A DNA stretch of 64,000 nucleotides from NCBI GenBank assembly GCA_944385675.1, contig CALWYD010000004.1:1-64000 (forward strand), written 5' to 3'. Positions 53,653 to 63,425 of the stretch are shown in pieces. A program made the position numbers and the translations under genes. The first letter of the stretch is position 1, and every line of letters starts with the position of its first letter. The notes under the pieces are model-generated. The model was given only the letters and a program-made list of their open reading frames with translations, was not told the origin of the DNA and did no database searches. This DNA is from an uncultured Oscillospiraceae bacterium. GTDB taxonomy: Bacteria; Bacillota; Clostridia; Oscillospirales; Oscillospiraceae.

Positions 53653-54372
53653 TTATCGGCGAATGAGCACCGCCGTCACATTGTCCGGCGCCCCCCGCCG
53701 CAGGGCAATGTCCAGCAAGCGCTGACAGCACTCTGCATCCTCTCCGCCGTGGATTACCTCATAAAGCATCTCCTGCTCGGAAACCACATTGCTCAGTCCG
53801 TCACTGCACAGCAGAATACGGCTGTTGGCCTCCATTTTCTGCCGAAAACAGTCGGCCATTAATACCGGCTCAGCTCCCAGAGCCCTGGTAATTAGGTTCT
53901 TATGGGGATGGGTGCGGGCCTCGTCTCTGGTTAATTCTCCCCGTTCCACCATATCCTCTACCAAAGAGTGGTCTCGAGTAACCAGACTGATGCCATCCTC
54001 TGTCACATAGTAGGCCCGGCTGTCTCCCTCGTTGAGAACTACCGCTTCCTCCTGTCCTACCAAAGCCGCCACCAGAGTGGTGCCCATTCCAACACACTCC
54101 GGATCCTTGGTTGCCCGCTGAAAGATCTCCCGGTTGGCTGCCGCCGCAGCCTGCCGCATCCGATCCTCCTCGTTGGAATCCTCCTTCAGTTCCAGGAAGC
54201 GCCCCATAAACAAATCAACAGCCATAGTACTGGCCACATTGCCTGCCCGGGCTCCTCCCATACCATCGCATACCAGGGCGATAACACGACCGTCCTCCAT
54301 CGTCCTGGCGTCAAAGGCATCCTGATTCTGTTGTCGAACCATACCCTGATGGGTTACACCCCATACCTGCAT
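53653..54372 (-). CDS. prpC: Stp1/PrpC family Ser/Thr phosphatase (PP2C)
   Basis: A 239-aa PP2C-type phosphatase that reverses PrkC phosphorylation. Motifs: the N-terminal QNQDAF, the metal-site DGMGG (about 39-43), GDSRAY and the C-terminal GAPDNVTA. The start at 54372 follows a GGGGAAG site; twelve codons upstream are not conserved. Operon with prkC. Confidence 0.94.
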   Translation of the reverse strand: MQVWGVTHQGMVRQQNQDAFDARTMEDGRVIALVCDGMGGARAGNVASTMAVDLFMGRFLELKEDSNEEDRMRQAAAAANREIFQRATKDPECVGMGTTLVAALVGQEEAVVLNEGDSRAYYVTEDGISLVTRDHSLVEDMVERGELTRDEARTHPHKNLITRALGAEPVLMADCFRQKMEANSRILLCSDGLSNVVSEQEMLYEVIHGGEDAECCQRLLDIALRRGAPDNVTAVLIRR

Positions 54373-54432
54373 GATATATCTTCCCCTTTTCCGCCGAAAT
54401 TCCGGCACTTCCAGTCAAACTCCAATTTATGG

Positions 54433-55461
54433 CTACATCCGATACCCCTTCATCGCTTTACGGCGCAGCTGGCCACAGGAGGCGTCAATATCTCCCCCCA
54501 GCTTCCGGCGCACTGTAACAGTAACTCCATGCCCCTCCAGGCGTTTTTGGAATGCTGCTACCCGTCGACTTGGCTTAAGGGGGCTTTCCTCCACCTGGTT
54601 GAGCGGTATCAAATTCACATGCCCTGGTGTCCCCTTGAGCAGGTCTGCCAATAGGTCCGCCTGCCAATCGGCATCGTTTACTCCATCAATCATGGCGTAT
54701 TCATAGGAAATCCGCCGCCCGGTGAGTTGAAAATACCGGCGGCAGGCCTCCATTAGCTTTTCCACCCCCACAGAACGGTTCACCGGCATAATTTTGCTGC
54801 GGGTTTCGTCATCCGGGGCATGGAGAGACACGGACAGCGTTAATTGTAACCCACATTGGGCCAGTTTGTCAATTTTCTCTACCAGTCCGCAGGTGGACAG
54901 AGAAATATGCCGCATCCCAATATTCAGCCCCTGGGGGTGGTTGACTAGGCGTAAAAACTGCAATACAGTCTCAAAATTATCTAGTGGTTCTCCAATCCCC
55001 ATCAGCACTATGTTGGAGACCGGCTCTCCGCTGTCAAGCTGCGTAAAAAGCACTTGGTCCACCATTTCCGCCGGAGTCAGATCCCGTACCTTCCCGGCAA
55101 TAGTGGAAGCACAAAAGGCACAGCCCATCCGGCACCCCACCTGACTGGAAATGCACACTGTGTTGCCGTGCTTATAGTGCATCAGCACCGTCTCAATACA
55201 GTTCCCGTCCCCTAATTGCCACAGATACTTTATCGTACCATCCAGAGAAGAACACTGCTTTCTGGCTACCACCGGCCGGGTAATGAAACAGCTCTCCTCC
55301 AATTCCTGTCGCAGCCCTTTGGGGAGATCGCTCATCTCTTTAAAAGAGGACACGCCCCGGTACAGCCAGCGAAACACCTGTCTGGCCCGAAAAGCAGGTT
55401 GGCCCCGTTCTCCAAACCAATCTGTAAGCTCCTCCAAAGTCATGGATTTTATATCAGTCAT
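54433..55461 (-). CDS. rlmN: 23S rRNA (adenine2503-C2)/tRNA A37 methyltransferase RlmN
   Basis: A 342-aa radical SAM enzyme. The iron-sulfur ligands are C110, C114 and C117 (CxxxCxxC), and the second methyl-carrying cysteine is in the C-terminal DIDASCGQL. Overlaps rsmB by 8 nt. Confidence 0.96.
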   Translation of the reverse strand: MTDIKSMTLEELTDWFGERGQPAFRARQVFRWLYRGVSSFKEMSDLPKGLRQELEESCFITRPVVARKQCSSLDGTIKYLWQLGDGNCIETVLMHYKHGNTVCISSQVGCRMGCAFCASTIAGKVRDLTPAEMVDQVLFTQLDSGEPVSNIVLMGIGEPLDNFETVLQFLRLVNHPQGLNIGMRHISLSTCGLVEKIDKLAQCGLQLTLSVSLHAPDDETRSKIMPVNRSVGVEKLMEACRRYFQLTGRRISYEYAMIDGVNDADWQADLLADLLKGTPGHVNLIPLNQVEESPLKPSRRVAAFQKRLEGHGVTVTVRRKLGGDIDASCGQLRRKAMKGYRM

Positions 55462-56794
55462 CAGGGCTCTCCCCTCTTCTCATACGGCAGATGAAAAAGC
55501 CGTCTGTCCCGTGACGGTGGGGCAGCAGTGTGGCCATTCCCCCAGGCATGGAACCCACGGGCTCTGGAAGAGTAAACGCCTCTGTTCTAAACCCTTCCTG
55601 CTCAGCCAGAAACCAGCGGACCACTTCTTCATTTTCACGCCGGAGCAATGTGCAGGTAGAATAGAGCAGCACCCCCCCTGGACGCACATACCGGGATGCG
55701 TTCCCCAAAATATCTCTCTGCACCTTGGGCAACTCTGCCAACTGTTCCGGATCCTTGTCCCGAATATCCGGCTTTTTCCGAATGACGCCAAGACCTGAGC
55801 AGGGGGCATCCACCAGCACCAGATCAAAGGCCCCTTCCCATTCCGGACGGAACACTTTACCGTCTGCCGTCAAAGGGCTGATAATGTCCAAGCCCAGTCG
55901 CTCCGCTCCAGCCTGAATCAGCTTCTTCTTGTGAGAATGTATGTCACAGGAGATAATCTCTCCTTGATTTTCCATAGCAATCGCAGTTGCAAAGGATTTC
56001 CCTCCCGGGGCAGCACAACAATCTAACACCCGCATCCCGGGTTTGGGCTGCGCTGCCTCCACGGCTAGGCGGGAGGCAGGATCCTGGACGTAGAACATCC
56101 CTTCCCGGAAAGCGTCCAGTCGCTCCAGATCCCCTGTATGGGACAAAAGCAGACAGTTGGACAGCCACGGGTGGGACTGCACCTCCACTCCCTGCCCCTC
56201 CAGTTTTTGTACCGCCTGTTCCATGGAACAGCGCATGGAATTCACCATCACAAAAAGCGGCGGTTGTCGGTTGTCTGCCGCCAGCAATTTGGCTCCTTCC
56301 TCCGTTCCAAATGTAATGCAAAATTCCTTTACAATCCACTCAGGATGGGAATACAAGATGGACAAGTAGGACACTGGATCAGTATTGGGGATGGGAGGGA
56401 GATGGTTCAGACTGCGCTCCAGGCTGCGCAGAATTCCATTGACCATTCCCGCCGCCCTGGGGTTTTTGCAGTGGTCTTTGGTCATAGATACGGCGCTGTT
56501 TACTGCGGCACTATGGGGGATGCGATCCAAAAACAGCATCTGATAAGCCCCCAGGCGAAGGGCCTGTATTACCTTACCCTCCATCCGTTTCAGAGGAATA
56601 TTGGAAAATTTTGACAAATAAAAGTCCAAAAGCAGGCGGTTCTGGAGCACACCAAAGCACAGCTGGGTGGCTAAGGCAGCCTCTCTGCTGTCCAGCCCGG
56701 CAGCGGACAACTGCTTTTTCAATAAACTATCCGACCAACCGCCCTGCCGCTGGCAGGCATTTAACGTCAACAGCGCAGCTTCCCGAGCGTCCAT
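55454..56794 (-). CDS. rsmB: 16S rRNA (cytosine967-C5)-methyltransferase RsmB
   Basis: A 446-aa enzyme with an N-terminal NusB-like RNA-binding domain and a SAM domain (DCCAAPGGKSF). The two catalytic-site cysteine motifs DAPCSG and YSTCTL are present. Located between fmt and rlmN, as in Bacillus. Confidence 0.95.
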   Translation of the reverse strand: MDAREAALLTLNACQRQGGWSDSLLKKQLSAAGLDSREAALATQLCFGVLQNRLLLDFYLSKFSNIPLKRMEGKVIQALRLGAYQMLFLDRIPHSAAVNSAVSMTKDHCKNPRAAGMVNGILRSLERSLNHLPPIPNTDPVSYLSILYSHPEWIVKEFCITFGTEEGAKLLAADNRQPPLFVMVNSMRCSMEQAVQKLEGQGVEVQSHPWLSNCLLLSHTGDLERLDAFREGMFYVQDPASRLAVEAAQPKPGMRVLDCCAAPGGKSFATAIAMENQGEIISCDIHSHKKKLIQAGAERLGLDIISPLTADGKVFRPEWEGAFDLVLVDAPCSGLGVIRKKPDIRDKDPEQLAELPKVQRDILGNASRYVRPGGVLLYSTCTLLRRENEEVVRWFLAEQEGFRTEAFTLPEPVGSMPGGMATLLPHRHGTDGFFICRMRRGESPDD

Positions 56795-56842
56795 ACCCTC
56801 CTGCTCCTTTCTGTCTCTTCTTTATAAAATAGCAAAGGCCCC

Positions 56843-57763
56843 CTACAAAGTAATGGGATGCCCCCGCAGATAGTCTGCCGCCGCCATACGGCGGCCGCCC
56901 GGGGCCTGCAGTTCTAGAATCCGAAGTACCCTGCCATCCCCACAGGCCACATCAATGCCATCCTTCCCAGCGGACAACACTGTTCCCGGTTGCTGTTTGG
57001 TTGCCGTTTCTGTGGGGGCTGCAGCATAAATTTTTACCGGCTCTCTGGAAAAAATATCGGTGGAGGTAGCAGGCCATGGCACCAATCCCCGTATCTGGTT
57101 ATGGATTTCCACCGCGCTTTTGTTCCAATCAATAGGAGACAGGGCCCGGGAAAGCATGGGGGCGTAGGTAACCTGGGCCGGATTTTGGGCAATGTGCCGC
57201 ACGTTCCCTCTCTCAATCTCCTCTAACGTCTGCACCAGCAGCTTTCCCCCCATCCGGGCCAGCCGGTCATGGACAGACTCTACTGTTTCATCGGGGTCAA
57301 TGGGTGTGGACACCTGGGCCAAGATGTCCCCGGCATCCAGCTCCCGGGCCACCTCCATAATGGTGACCCCGGTCTCCCTGTCCCCATTTATCACCGCCCA
57401 GTTAATGGGGGCTGCCCCCCTATAACGGGGCAACAGAGAGGAGTGGACATTGATGCACCCTTTCGGAGGCAGGTGCAAAATTTCCTCTGGAAGTATGCGG
57501 CCGTAGGCGGCCACCACAATCAGTTCGGGCCCCAGTGTCCGAAGCTGCTCCAGGGCAGAGCCGTCCCGCAACTGTTCCGGTTGAAACACTGGAAGGCCAT
57601 GGTCCATGGCCGCCCGCTTAACAGGCGGCGGCAGCAATTTCATTCCCCGGTTTTTGGGCTTGTCTGGCTGAGTAAACACTCCGCAAACCTCGTGTCCCGC
57701 CTCCAATATCGCCTCTAAGGACGGGACAGCAAAATCGGGCGTACCCATAAAGACGATTTTCAT
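56843..57763 (-). CDS. fmt: methionyl-tRNA formyltransferase
   Basis: A 306-aa enzyme that formylates initiator tRNA. FMGTPDFAVP, SLLPRYRGAAPINW and the C-terminal OB domain (EIHNQIRGLVPWP) are visible. Start codon overlaps the def stop as ATGA. Confidence 0.96.
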   Translation of the reverse strand: MKIVFMGTPDFAVPSLEAILEAGHEVCGVFTQPDKPKNRGMKLLPPPVKRAAMDHGLPVFQPEQLRDGSALEQLRTLGPELIVVAAYGRILPEEILHLPPKGCINVHSSLLPRYRGAAPINWAVINGDRETGVTIMEVARELDAGDILAQVSTPIDPDETVESVHDRLARMGGKLLVQTLEEIERGNVRHIAQNPAQVTYAPMLSRALSPIDWNKSAVEIHNQIRGLVPWPATSTDIFSREPVKIYAAAPTETATKQQPGTVLSAGKDGIDVACGDGRVLRILELQAPGGRRMAAADYLRGHPITL

Positions 57764-58275
57764 CTCCGGCCCTCCTGTGCCGTCTTCTGTTCCTGCTCTT
57801 CCAGCATGCGATCCAGTTCCTCATTGGTGTAGAGCTTGTCACACAGCTCTGTATAGAGATGGCCGTCCAGATGGCTGATCTCATGGCAAAAGCACCGGGC
57901 TGTGACATCATGCCCCTCTGCCTCAAACCAGGCGCCCGTCCGATCCTGTGCCCGCACCTTTACCCAGGCGGGCCGCTTTACATATCCCCACAGTCCCGGA
58001 ACTGACAGGCAGCCCTCCAGGCCGTCCTGCTCTCCCGCCTGGTCAATAATTTCCGGATTCACCAGTTCCAGCATCTGGCCGTCATCGTCCACTACAATCA
58101 CAGCCCTGCGCAAAATACCCACCTGAGGCGCAGCCAGCCCAAGACCGTTGGCATGTGCCAAAGTCTCTTTTAAATCATCCAACAACACGGCCAGTTTTTC
58201 ATCAAAGTTTGTTACTGGGTGGCACATTTTCTCTAACGCAGGCTCTCCCTGGGTCAAAATCGTCCGGATTGCCAT
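57760..58275 (-). CDS. def: peptide deformylase
   Basis: A 171-aa metallo-deformylase of nascent proteins. All three motifs are intact: GLAAPQVG (46-53), EGCLS with metal ligand C89, and HEISH (H131, E132, H135). The C-terminus is charged (EEQEQKTAQEGRR). Between priA and fmt. Confidence 0.96.
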   Translation of the reverse strand: MAIRTILTQGEPALEKMCHPVTNFDEKLAVLLDDLKETLAHANGLGLAAPQVGILRRAVIVVDDDGQMLELVNPEIIDQAGEQDGLEGCLSVPGLWGYVKRPAWVKVRAQDRTGAWFEAEGHDVTARCFCHEISHLDGHLYTELCDKLYTNEELDRMLEEQEQKTAQEGRR

Positions 58276-58305
58276 ATTATTTTCCCCTCATTTCTTCAAA
58301 TGAAA

Positions 58306-60771
58306 TCAATTGTTGTAAGGATCTACGTCGGCATAGATGGTGATCCCCTTATTTTCCCGCTCCTGTTGGGCCGCCCGCAAAAGCTCCGCTATCAAAAGCC
58401 TGCTTTCTTTGCTGCTCTGCCCGGTCAAAGTTAATCGGTAGCGGTAGCGGTTATTTACCTTAGCTACAGCCGCGGGAGCAGGCCCCAAAACTCTCCACCC
58501 AGCTGTACTCACCATGTGGGCCTCCAACTCCTTGCGCAGCCGCACGCAGCAGCGTAACACAGCCCCCTCTTCCGGCCCTGAGGCCGTAACCACCACTATG
58601 CTAGAAAAGGGCGGATAACCCCGCATGCGCCGCAAGACAATTTCAGAGCGATAGAAATTTCCATAATCCTGCTGGGCGGCAAAGCGGATGACATCATTGT
58701 TCGGCGTGTAAGTTTGAATCACTGCTCTGCCAAGCTTCTCGCCCCGGCCAGCTCGACCCACCACCTGGGTAAGCAAAGAAAACGTGCGTTCCCCTGCCCG
58801 GAAATCATCCCCGTACAAAGCCAGATCCGGGGCTACTACCCCCACCAGCGTCACATTTTCAAAGTCCAGACCTTTGGCTACCATCTGGGTCCCCACTAGA
58901 ATAGGCACCTTTTTGTTGCGAAAACGATCCAGCAGTTCTTGATGGGGATGGGCAGCAGATACGGTGTCTGTATCCATCCGCATAATCTCCGTGCCGGGGA
59001 ACAGCTCCTCCAACTCCTCCTGCACCTTTTGGGTTCCCACCCCAATAAAATTAAGACGTCCGCCGCAGGAGGGGCAGGCCGGAGGCAGGGGCTGAGAGTG
59101 ACCACAGTGGTGGCACATCAGCCGGCCATTTGCCGAGTGGTACGTGAGTTTTACCGAACATCTGGGGCATTCTGGTACCTGCCCGCACTCCCCGCAGGAC
59201 ACCATCCGGCTGGCACCCCGGCGGTTTAGGAACAATATGGACTGCTCTCCTCGCTCCAGGTTGGCCTGTAGCTCTTGGCGCAACACACCGCTGATAGAGG
59301 ATGCATTCCCCCTGCGCAGTTCCTCCTTCATATCTGCCACAATCACTTGGGGCAACGGCTTATGATTGTACCGATTTTTTAGGATAAACAGTTTCAGCTC
59401 CCCCCGCAACGCCTGATACATAGTTTCCACCGAGGGAGTCGCGGAACCCAGCACCAACAACGCCCCGCTCTGGACACAGCGATACTTGGCCACATCTCTG
59501 GCATGGTAGCGTGGTGCGTTTTCTGACTTGTAACTGCTCTCCTGTTCCTCATCTAAGACAATCAGTCCCAGGTTCCTCAAAGGCGCAAATATTGCCGAAC
59601 GGGTACCGATTACCACCTCTGCTTCTCCACTGCGCACCCGTTTCCATTCGTCGTACCGCTCCCCCGCCCGCAGGGAGCTGTGAAGCACCGCAATTTTATC
59701 TCCAAAATGGGAAGTGAAAATCCTTAACATCTGAGGTGTCAACACAATTTCCGGCACAAGAACCAGGGCGCTGCGCCCCCTGGCCAAGGTCTGCTGGATC
59801 AGGCGAATATACACCTGAGTTTTACCGCTGCCCGTCACCCCGTACAGCAGAGCCCCACGGGGCTCCTGTTCCTGTGCCAGGTCGTCCAGCCCCTCGAAGG
59901 CCGCCTGCTGCTCCCCATTGAGGGAAATCTCTCCCGCCGGTTCCCCATCCTCTACCTGGACACGTCGAAACACCTCTTGCTGTCGGATAGTCAGAATGCC
60001 GCTTTTCTCTAGAGATTTGACAGTAGCCACAGAAGCCCCGGTGTAGTAACATAACTCCTTGACCGAAGCTGCCCCCAACGTACACAGCAGTTGGGTGACA
60101 GAGTAACGAAGGGGAGCAGACTTCCGTTTCGGGGTGACCAAGGCCATGGCATCCTCTGCAGGGATGGCCAGAACCGCCAGCTTCTCCGTCTTATCTCCGA
60201 TTCCCCGCTGGGCGCTGGTCTCCACCGAAACCAACCCTTTCTCAGCCAGGGTTCGGATAGCGGGATTTGGATCCCGGCTTCCAAACGCCGTTCGGATCTG
60301 TTCCATGTCCCCACTGCCCCCTAGCCCGTACAGCAGCTCCAGAAGCTGCCGTCCCCCTCCGGAGGCTGATACCGCCGCATATGCCGTTTCCCGGTCTATT
60401 CCTTCTTTCAGGGACACCTGATCTCGCAGGGAGAAATATAGGCCAGCTGGGAGCATGGCCTTCACGCAGTCGTATACCGTACAGAAATATCGTTCCCGCA
60501 TCCATAGGGCCAACTGAATGGCCCCGTGATCCACCACCGGCTCAGAATCCAACTGAGCGGTAATCGCTTTGAGAGACGGACCGGAAAAAGGTTCTTCCCG
60601 CAGGGAGAGTACAACGCCCTGGCTTCCCCGGTTACCTGCTCCGAAAGGGATCAGCACCCGCATTCCAATCCGGAGCGTATCCACCAGCGGTCCGGGCACC
60701 AGATAATCATAGGGCTTATCGATGGCGTAGACCGCCTTAGACACCGCTACCTTTGCCACTATGCGTCCCAT
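58306..60771 (-). CDS. priA: primosomal helicase PriA
   Basis: An 821-aa replication-restart helicase. Walker A GVTGSGKT, Walker B VLDEEQ and the eight-cysteine zinc-binding region (from CGECGQVPEC to CPSCGG) are present. N-terminal 3-prime DNA-binding domain is recognisable. The usual neighbour coaBC, present between rpoZ and priA in Bacillus, is absent here. Confidence 0.96.
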   Translation of the reverse strand: MGRIVAKVAVSKAVYAIDKPYDYLVPGPLVDTLRIGMRVLIPFGAGNRGSQGVVLSLREEPFSGPSLKAITAQLDSEPVVDHGAIQLALWMRERYFCTVYDCVKAMLPAGLYFSLRDQVSLKEGIDRETAYAAVSASGGGRQLLELLYGLGGSGDMEQIRTAFGSRDPNPAIRTLAEKGLVSVETSAQRGIGDKTEKLAVLAIPAEDAMALVTPKRKSAPLRYSVTQLLCTLGAASVKELCYYTGASVATVKSLEKSGILTIRQQEVFRRVQVEDGEPAGEISLNGEQQAAFEGLDDLAQEQEPRGALLYGVTGSGKTQVYIRLIQQTLARGRSALVLVPEIVLTPQMLRIFTSHFGDKIAVLHSSLRAGERYDEWKRVRSGEAEVVIGTRSAIFAPLRNLGLIVLDEEQESSYKSENAPRYHARDVAKYRCVQSGALLVLGSATPSVETMYQALRGELKLFILKNRYNHKPLPQVIVADMKEELRRGNASSISGVLRQELQANLERGEQSILFLNRRGASRMVSCGECGQVPECPRCSVKLTYHSANGRLMCHHCGHSQPLPPACPSCGGRLNFIGVGTQKVQEELEELFPGTEIMRMDTDTVSAAHPHQELLDRFRNKKVPILVGTQMVAKGLDFENVTLVGVVAPDLALYGDDFRAGERTFSLLTQVVGRAGRGEKLGRAVIQTYTPNNDVIRFAAQQDYGNFYRSEIVLRRMRGYPPFSSIVVVTASGPEEGAVLRCCVRLRKELEAHMVSTAGWRVLGPAPAAVAKVNNRYRYRLTLTGQSSKESRLLIAELLRAAQQERENKGITIYADVDPYNN

Positions 60772-60845
60772 GTGGCTGCCTCACCTCCCCACACTATGGA
60801 AAGGGAAGCAAGCGATGGCCTCCCCTTCGCCTGCTTCCACACAGA

Positions 60846-61040
60846 TCACATTTGGACGTCGTCCAGTTCGCCCTCCGCAATTTTTTGGATGGCAATACTC
60901 ACCGGCTTATCCTCCAACGGTTCTCCCGTCATCTCCGCCTCGGCAGCAATCTGTCGGGCCTTGTGGGCTACCACATTTACAAGCTGATACCGGCTTGGCA
61001 CCTTTGCAAGCAGGTCTTTCATTGCGGGATAGAGCATCAT
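60846..61040 (-). CDS. rpoZ: RNA polymerase omega subunit
   Basis: A 64-aa subunit with the family pattern: YQLVNVVAHKARQIA near residues 18-32, then KPVSIAIQKIAEGEL. Start has an AAAGGAG site, and a second ATG follows at once. Between gmk and priA. Confidence 0.93.
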   Translation of the reverse strand: MMLYPAMKDLLAKVPSRYQLVNVVAHKARQIAAEAEMTGEPLEDKPVSIAIQKIAEGELDDVQM

Positions 61041-61092
61041 AGTTTAAGACTCCTTTATCAATTATCAATCTTACTGCGGATTTGGCATGTTG

Positions 61093-61704
61093 TTATATAA
61101 ATTGGGACAGCATCTGCTTCCGGTTTTCCACCCGACACTCTGCGGCAGTTAGAATGGCTTCAATCTCCTCCACCGCGCCAGATACTTTATCGTTAATAAC
61201 CAGGTAATCATAGTTTGGGATCTCCCGAAACTCCACTCGCGCCTTCTCCAATCGATCGGATATTACATCCTCGCTGTCTGTATTGCGCTTATGCAGCCGA
61301 CGGGACAGTTCCTCAAACGAGGGGGGAATAATGAAGATAAACAGGGCATCAGGACAGCGGTGCTTCACCTTGGCCGCTCCTTGAACTTCAATATCCAATA
61401 ATACATCTGTCCCAGCGCCTAGTCGATCCCGAATGGCTTTCAAAGAGGTTCCGTAGTAATTATCTACGTACTCCGCATACTCCAGCAGCTCGTCCTCCGC
61501 AATCATCCGTTCAAACTCCTGTCGGGAGACAAAGTTGTAATTTACCCCGTCTTGTTCCCCCACTCTGGGCTGACGTGTTGTATAGGAGACAGAGAAATAG
61601 ATATTGGGGCGCTGACCCAGCAGTTCGGCAATCACAGTGCTCTTCCCCACTCCGGAGGGACCGGAGAGTACGATTAACTGCCCTTTCTCTTTCTTTACTG
61701 CCAT
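61093..61704 (-). CDS. gmk: guanylate kinase
   Basis: A 203-aa GMP kinase. P-loop GPSGVGKST (15-23), the GMP-binding [10 protein letters not shown] block and DIEVQGA are visible. Overlaps remA by 10 nt. Confidence 0.96.
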   Translation of the reverse strand: MAVKKEKGQLIVLSGPSGVGKSTVIAELLGQRPNIYFSVSYTTRQPRVGEQDGVNYNFVSRQEFERMIAEDELLEYAEYVDNYYGTSLKAIRDRLGAGTDVLLDIEVQGAAKVKHRCPDALFIFIIPPSFEELSRRLHKRNTDSEDVISDRLEKARVEFREIPNYDYLVINDKVSGAVEEIEAILTAAECRVENRKQMLSQFI

Positions 61705-61967
61705 TGGGCTTCCTCCTCTGCACCGTCATCCTTTTCTCCGGACAGACGGTTGGATATGGTTTCAGGCTGCAGGGCGGACAAAACCAAGTGGTCATTGTCC
61801 ATGACGATGACCGACTTTGTCCGCCTGCCGTAAGTGGCATCGATGAGTACGCCCCGGTCCCGCGCCTCCTGTACCATACGTTTAATGGGAGCGGAGTCCG
61901 GGCTAACAATAGCGACAAGCCGTCCGGCGGAAACCAAGTTGCCGAAGCCGATGTTAATAAGCCTCAC
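61695..61967 (-). CDS. remA: extracellular matrix regulator RemA (DUF370)
   Basis: A 90-aa DUF370 protein, a DNA-binding ring protein activating matrix and osmoprotection genes in Bacillus. The core [20 protein letters not shown] and [12 protein letters not shown] are intact; the C-terminal tail is acidic. It sits between yicC and gmk, as in Bacillus. Confidence 0.94.
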   Translation of the reverse strand: MRLINIGFGNLVSAGRLVAIVSPDSAPIKRMVQEARDRGVLIDATYGRRTKSVIVMDNDHLVLSALQPETISNRLSGEKDDGAEEEAQWQ

Positions 61968-61979
61968 TGGGCGCCCCCC

Positions 61980-62858
61980 TTACTCGATGTTCTGCACCTG
62001 TTCCCGGATCTTTTCAATCTCCGCTTTTATGTCCACCACCTGGCGGGCAATCTCAATGTCACTGCACTTGGACCCAATGGTGTTGGCCTCCCGGTTGAAC
62101 TCTTGGATCAAAAAGTCCAGCTTTCGTCCAGTAGCCCCTCCCTTGGAGAGCATCTCCCGCAGTTGGGAAATATGGCTGCGCAGACGCACTGTCTCTTCAT
62201 CTACTGCCACCTTATCAGCAAAGATTGCCGCCTCGGTTAAAATACGGGCAGGATCGATTTGAGTGTTGGCCAGCACTTCATTCATGCGGGCCTCCAGTCG
62301 GGCACGGTATTCTGACACGGTCTGAGGGGACCGCTCTTCCACCAAAGTCACTTTCTCTTCAATGACATCTGCCCGGGACAGAATATCCTCCCGCAGCCGT
62401 TCACCCTCCCGCGTGCGCATCTGGTCAAAATCTGCCAAAGCCCGGTCCAGCACCCGGCAAATATCCTGGGCCATCTCCTCCACATCTTCCTCAGTCTTCT
62501 CTGCCAGAAGTACTTCCGGGAACCTGGAGAGCAGAGATACGGAAATCTCTCCGCTCAGACTATAGCGCTTAGAGAGTTCCTGCAGGGCGGCATAGTAGCC
62601 ATCAGCCACTGGCTGATTTACAGAAACCTGTACCTTATCCGCCCCGGTGCTGTCCAATGTAACAAAGACGTCCACCTTTCCCCGGGAAATACTAGCCTGT
62701 ACCCGGGATTTTATCCCATCCTCTGCAAACAGATACAGCCGGGGAATCCTGACATTACAGTCCAGGTAACGGTTATTGACTGACCGCAGCTCCACAGTAA
62801 TGGAACAACCCTTCACAGTCTCCTCTGCCCGACCGTAGCCGGTCATACTCTTGACCAA
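61980..62858 (-). CDS. YicC/YloC family endoribonuclease
   Basis: A 292-aa protein of the YicC/YloC family, linked to RNA turnover. N-terminal KSMTGYGRAE, RSVNNRYLD and the C-terminal KLDFLIQEFNREANTIGSK are typical. A GTG nine nt further up abuts AGGAG; the TTG at 62858, ten nt from that site, gives the usual MVKSMTGYG start. Confidence 0.92.
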   Translation of the reverse strand: MVKSMTGYGRAEETVKGCSITVELRSVNNRYLDCNVRIPRLYLFAEDGIKSRVQASISRGKVDVFVTLDSTGADKVQVSVNQPVADGYYAALQELSKRYSLSGEISVSLLSRFPEVLLAEKTEEDVEEMAQDICRVLDRALADFDQMRTREGERLREDILSRADVIEEKVTLVEERSPQTVSEYRARLEARMNEVLANTQIDPARILTEAAIFADKVAVDEETVRLRSHISQLREMLSKGGATGRKLDFLIQEFNREANTIGSKCSDIEIARQVVDIKAEIEKIREQVQNIE

Positions 62859-62894
62859 GACAGTCACACTCCTCTTGTCTTGTAAATTACCCTC

Positions 62895-63425
62895 TCAACG
62901 CCGCCTGCCCGACCAGATTCTGACCCGGAGCAGAGCAATGAGCTTGGACAGGCCTACATCATAGACCACAAATACCAGGTTGCCTACGGCATAAAGCAAT
63001 AAGCTGTTTTCCCCCAACCAGTGGGGCGGGTCAGGCAAAAACAGACCTTGCAGCAAAAACCAGAATAGGGTCAGCACCCCATTGAAAAACACAAGTTTCA
63101 GCACCCACTCTGCACTCCTGCGGCGCAGAGACTCAATTCGGCCTTTTACCACCGGATAAAGGCCCAGAAAGGCCAGGTAGAGCAAAGCTACTCCCTTGTC
63201 CGGCAGCAGAATCAGTCCCAGAATCCCCCCTGCCGCCCAGCACAGATATCCGGCTGCCCGTCCCGCAGCCAGCACGCCGGCCATAGGAAATAGGCCAGCC
63301 GCCGCTGCTAACCCCAGCCGTCCGGAAGGGACCACGCAGGCCAACCATAAAACCGCCAAGCTCCCGGCAGCCAGTACGCCCCCCAGAGCAACCCCGCCAC
63401 TTGGAGTGGAAAACCGACCGGGCAT
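62895..63425 (-). CDS. polytopic membrane protein, unknown
   Basis: A 176-aa protein with five to six hydrophobic segments and a basic end (RVRIWSGRRR). I do not recognise a family with confidence. Its start codon directly follows the stop codon of the J-domain gene, so they are co-translated. It lies 27 nt upstream of the yicC stretch. Confidence 0.72.
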   Translation of the reverse strand: MPGRFSTPSGGVALGGVLAAGSLAVLWLACVVPSGRLGLAAAAGLFPMAGVLAAGRAAGYLCWAAGGILGLILLPDKGVALLYLAFLGLYPVVKGRIESLRRRSAEWVLKLVFFNGVLTLFWFLLQGLFLPDPPHWLGENSLLLYAVGNLVFVVYDVGLSKLIALLRVRIWSGRRR

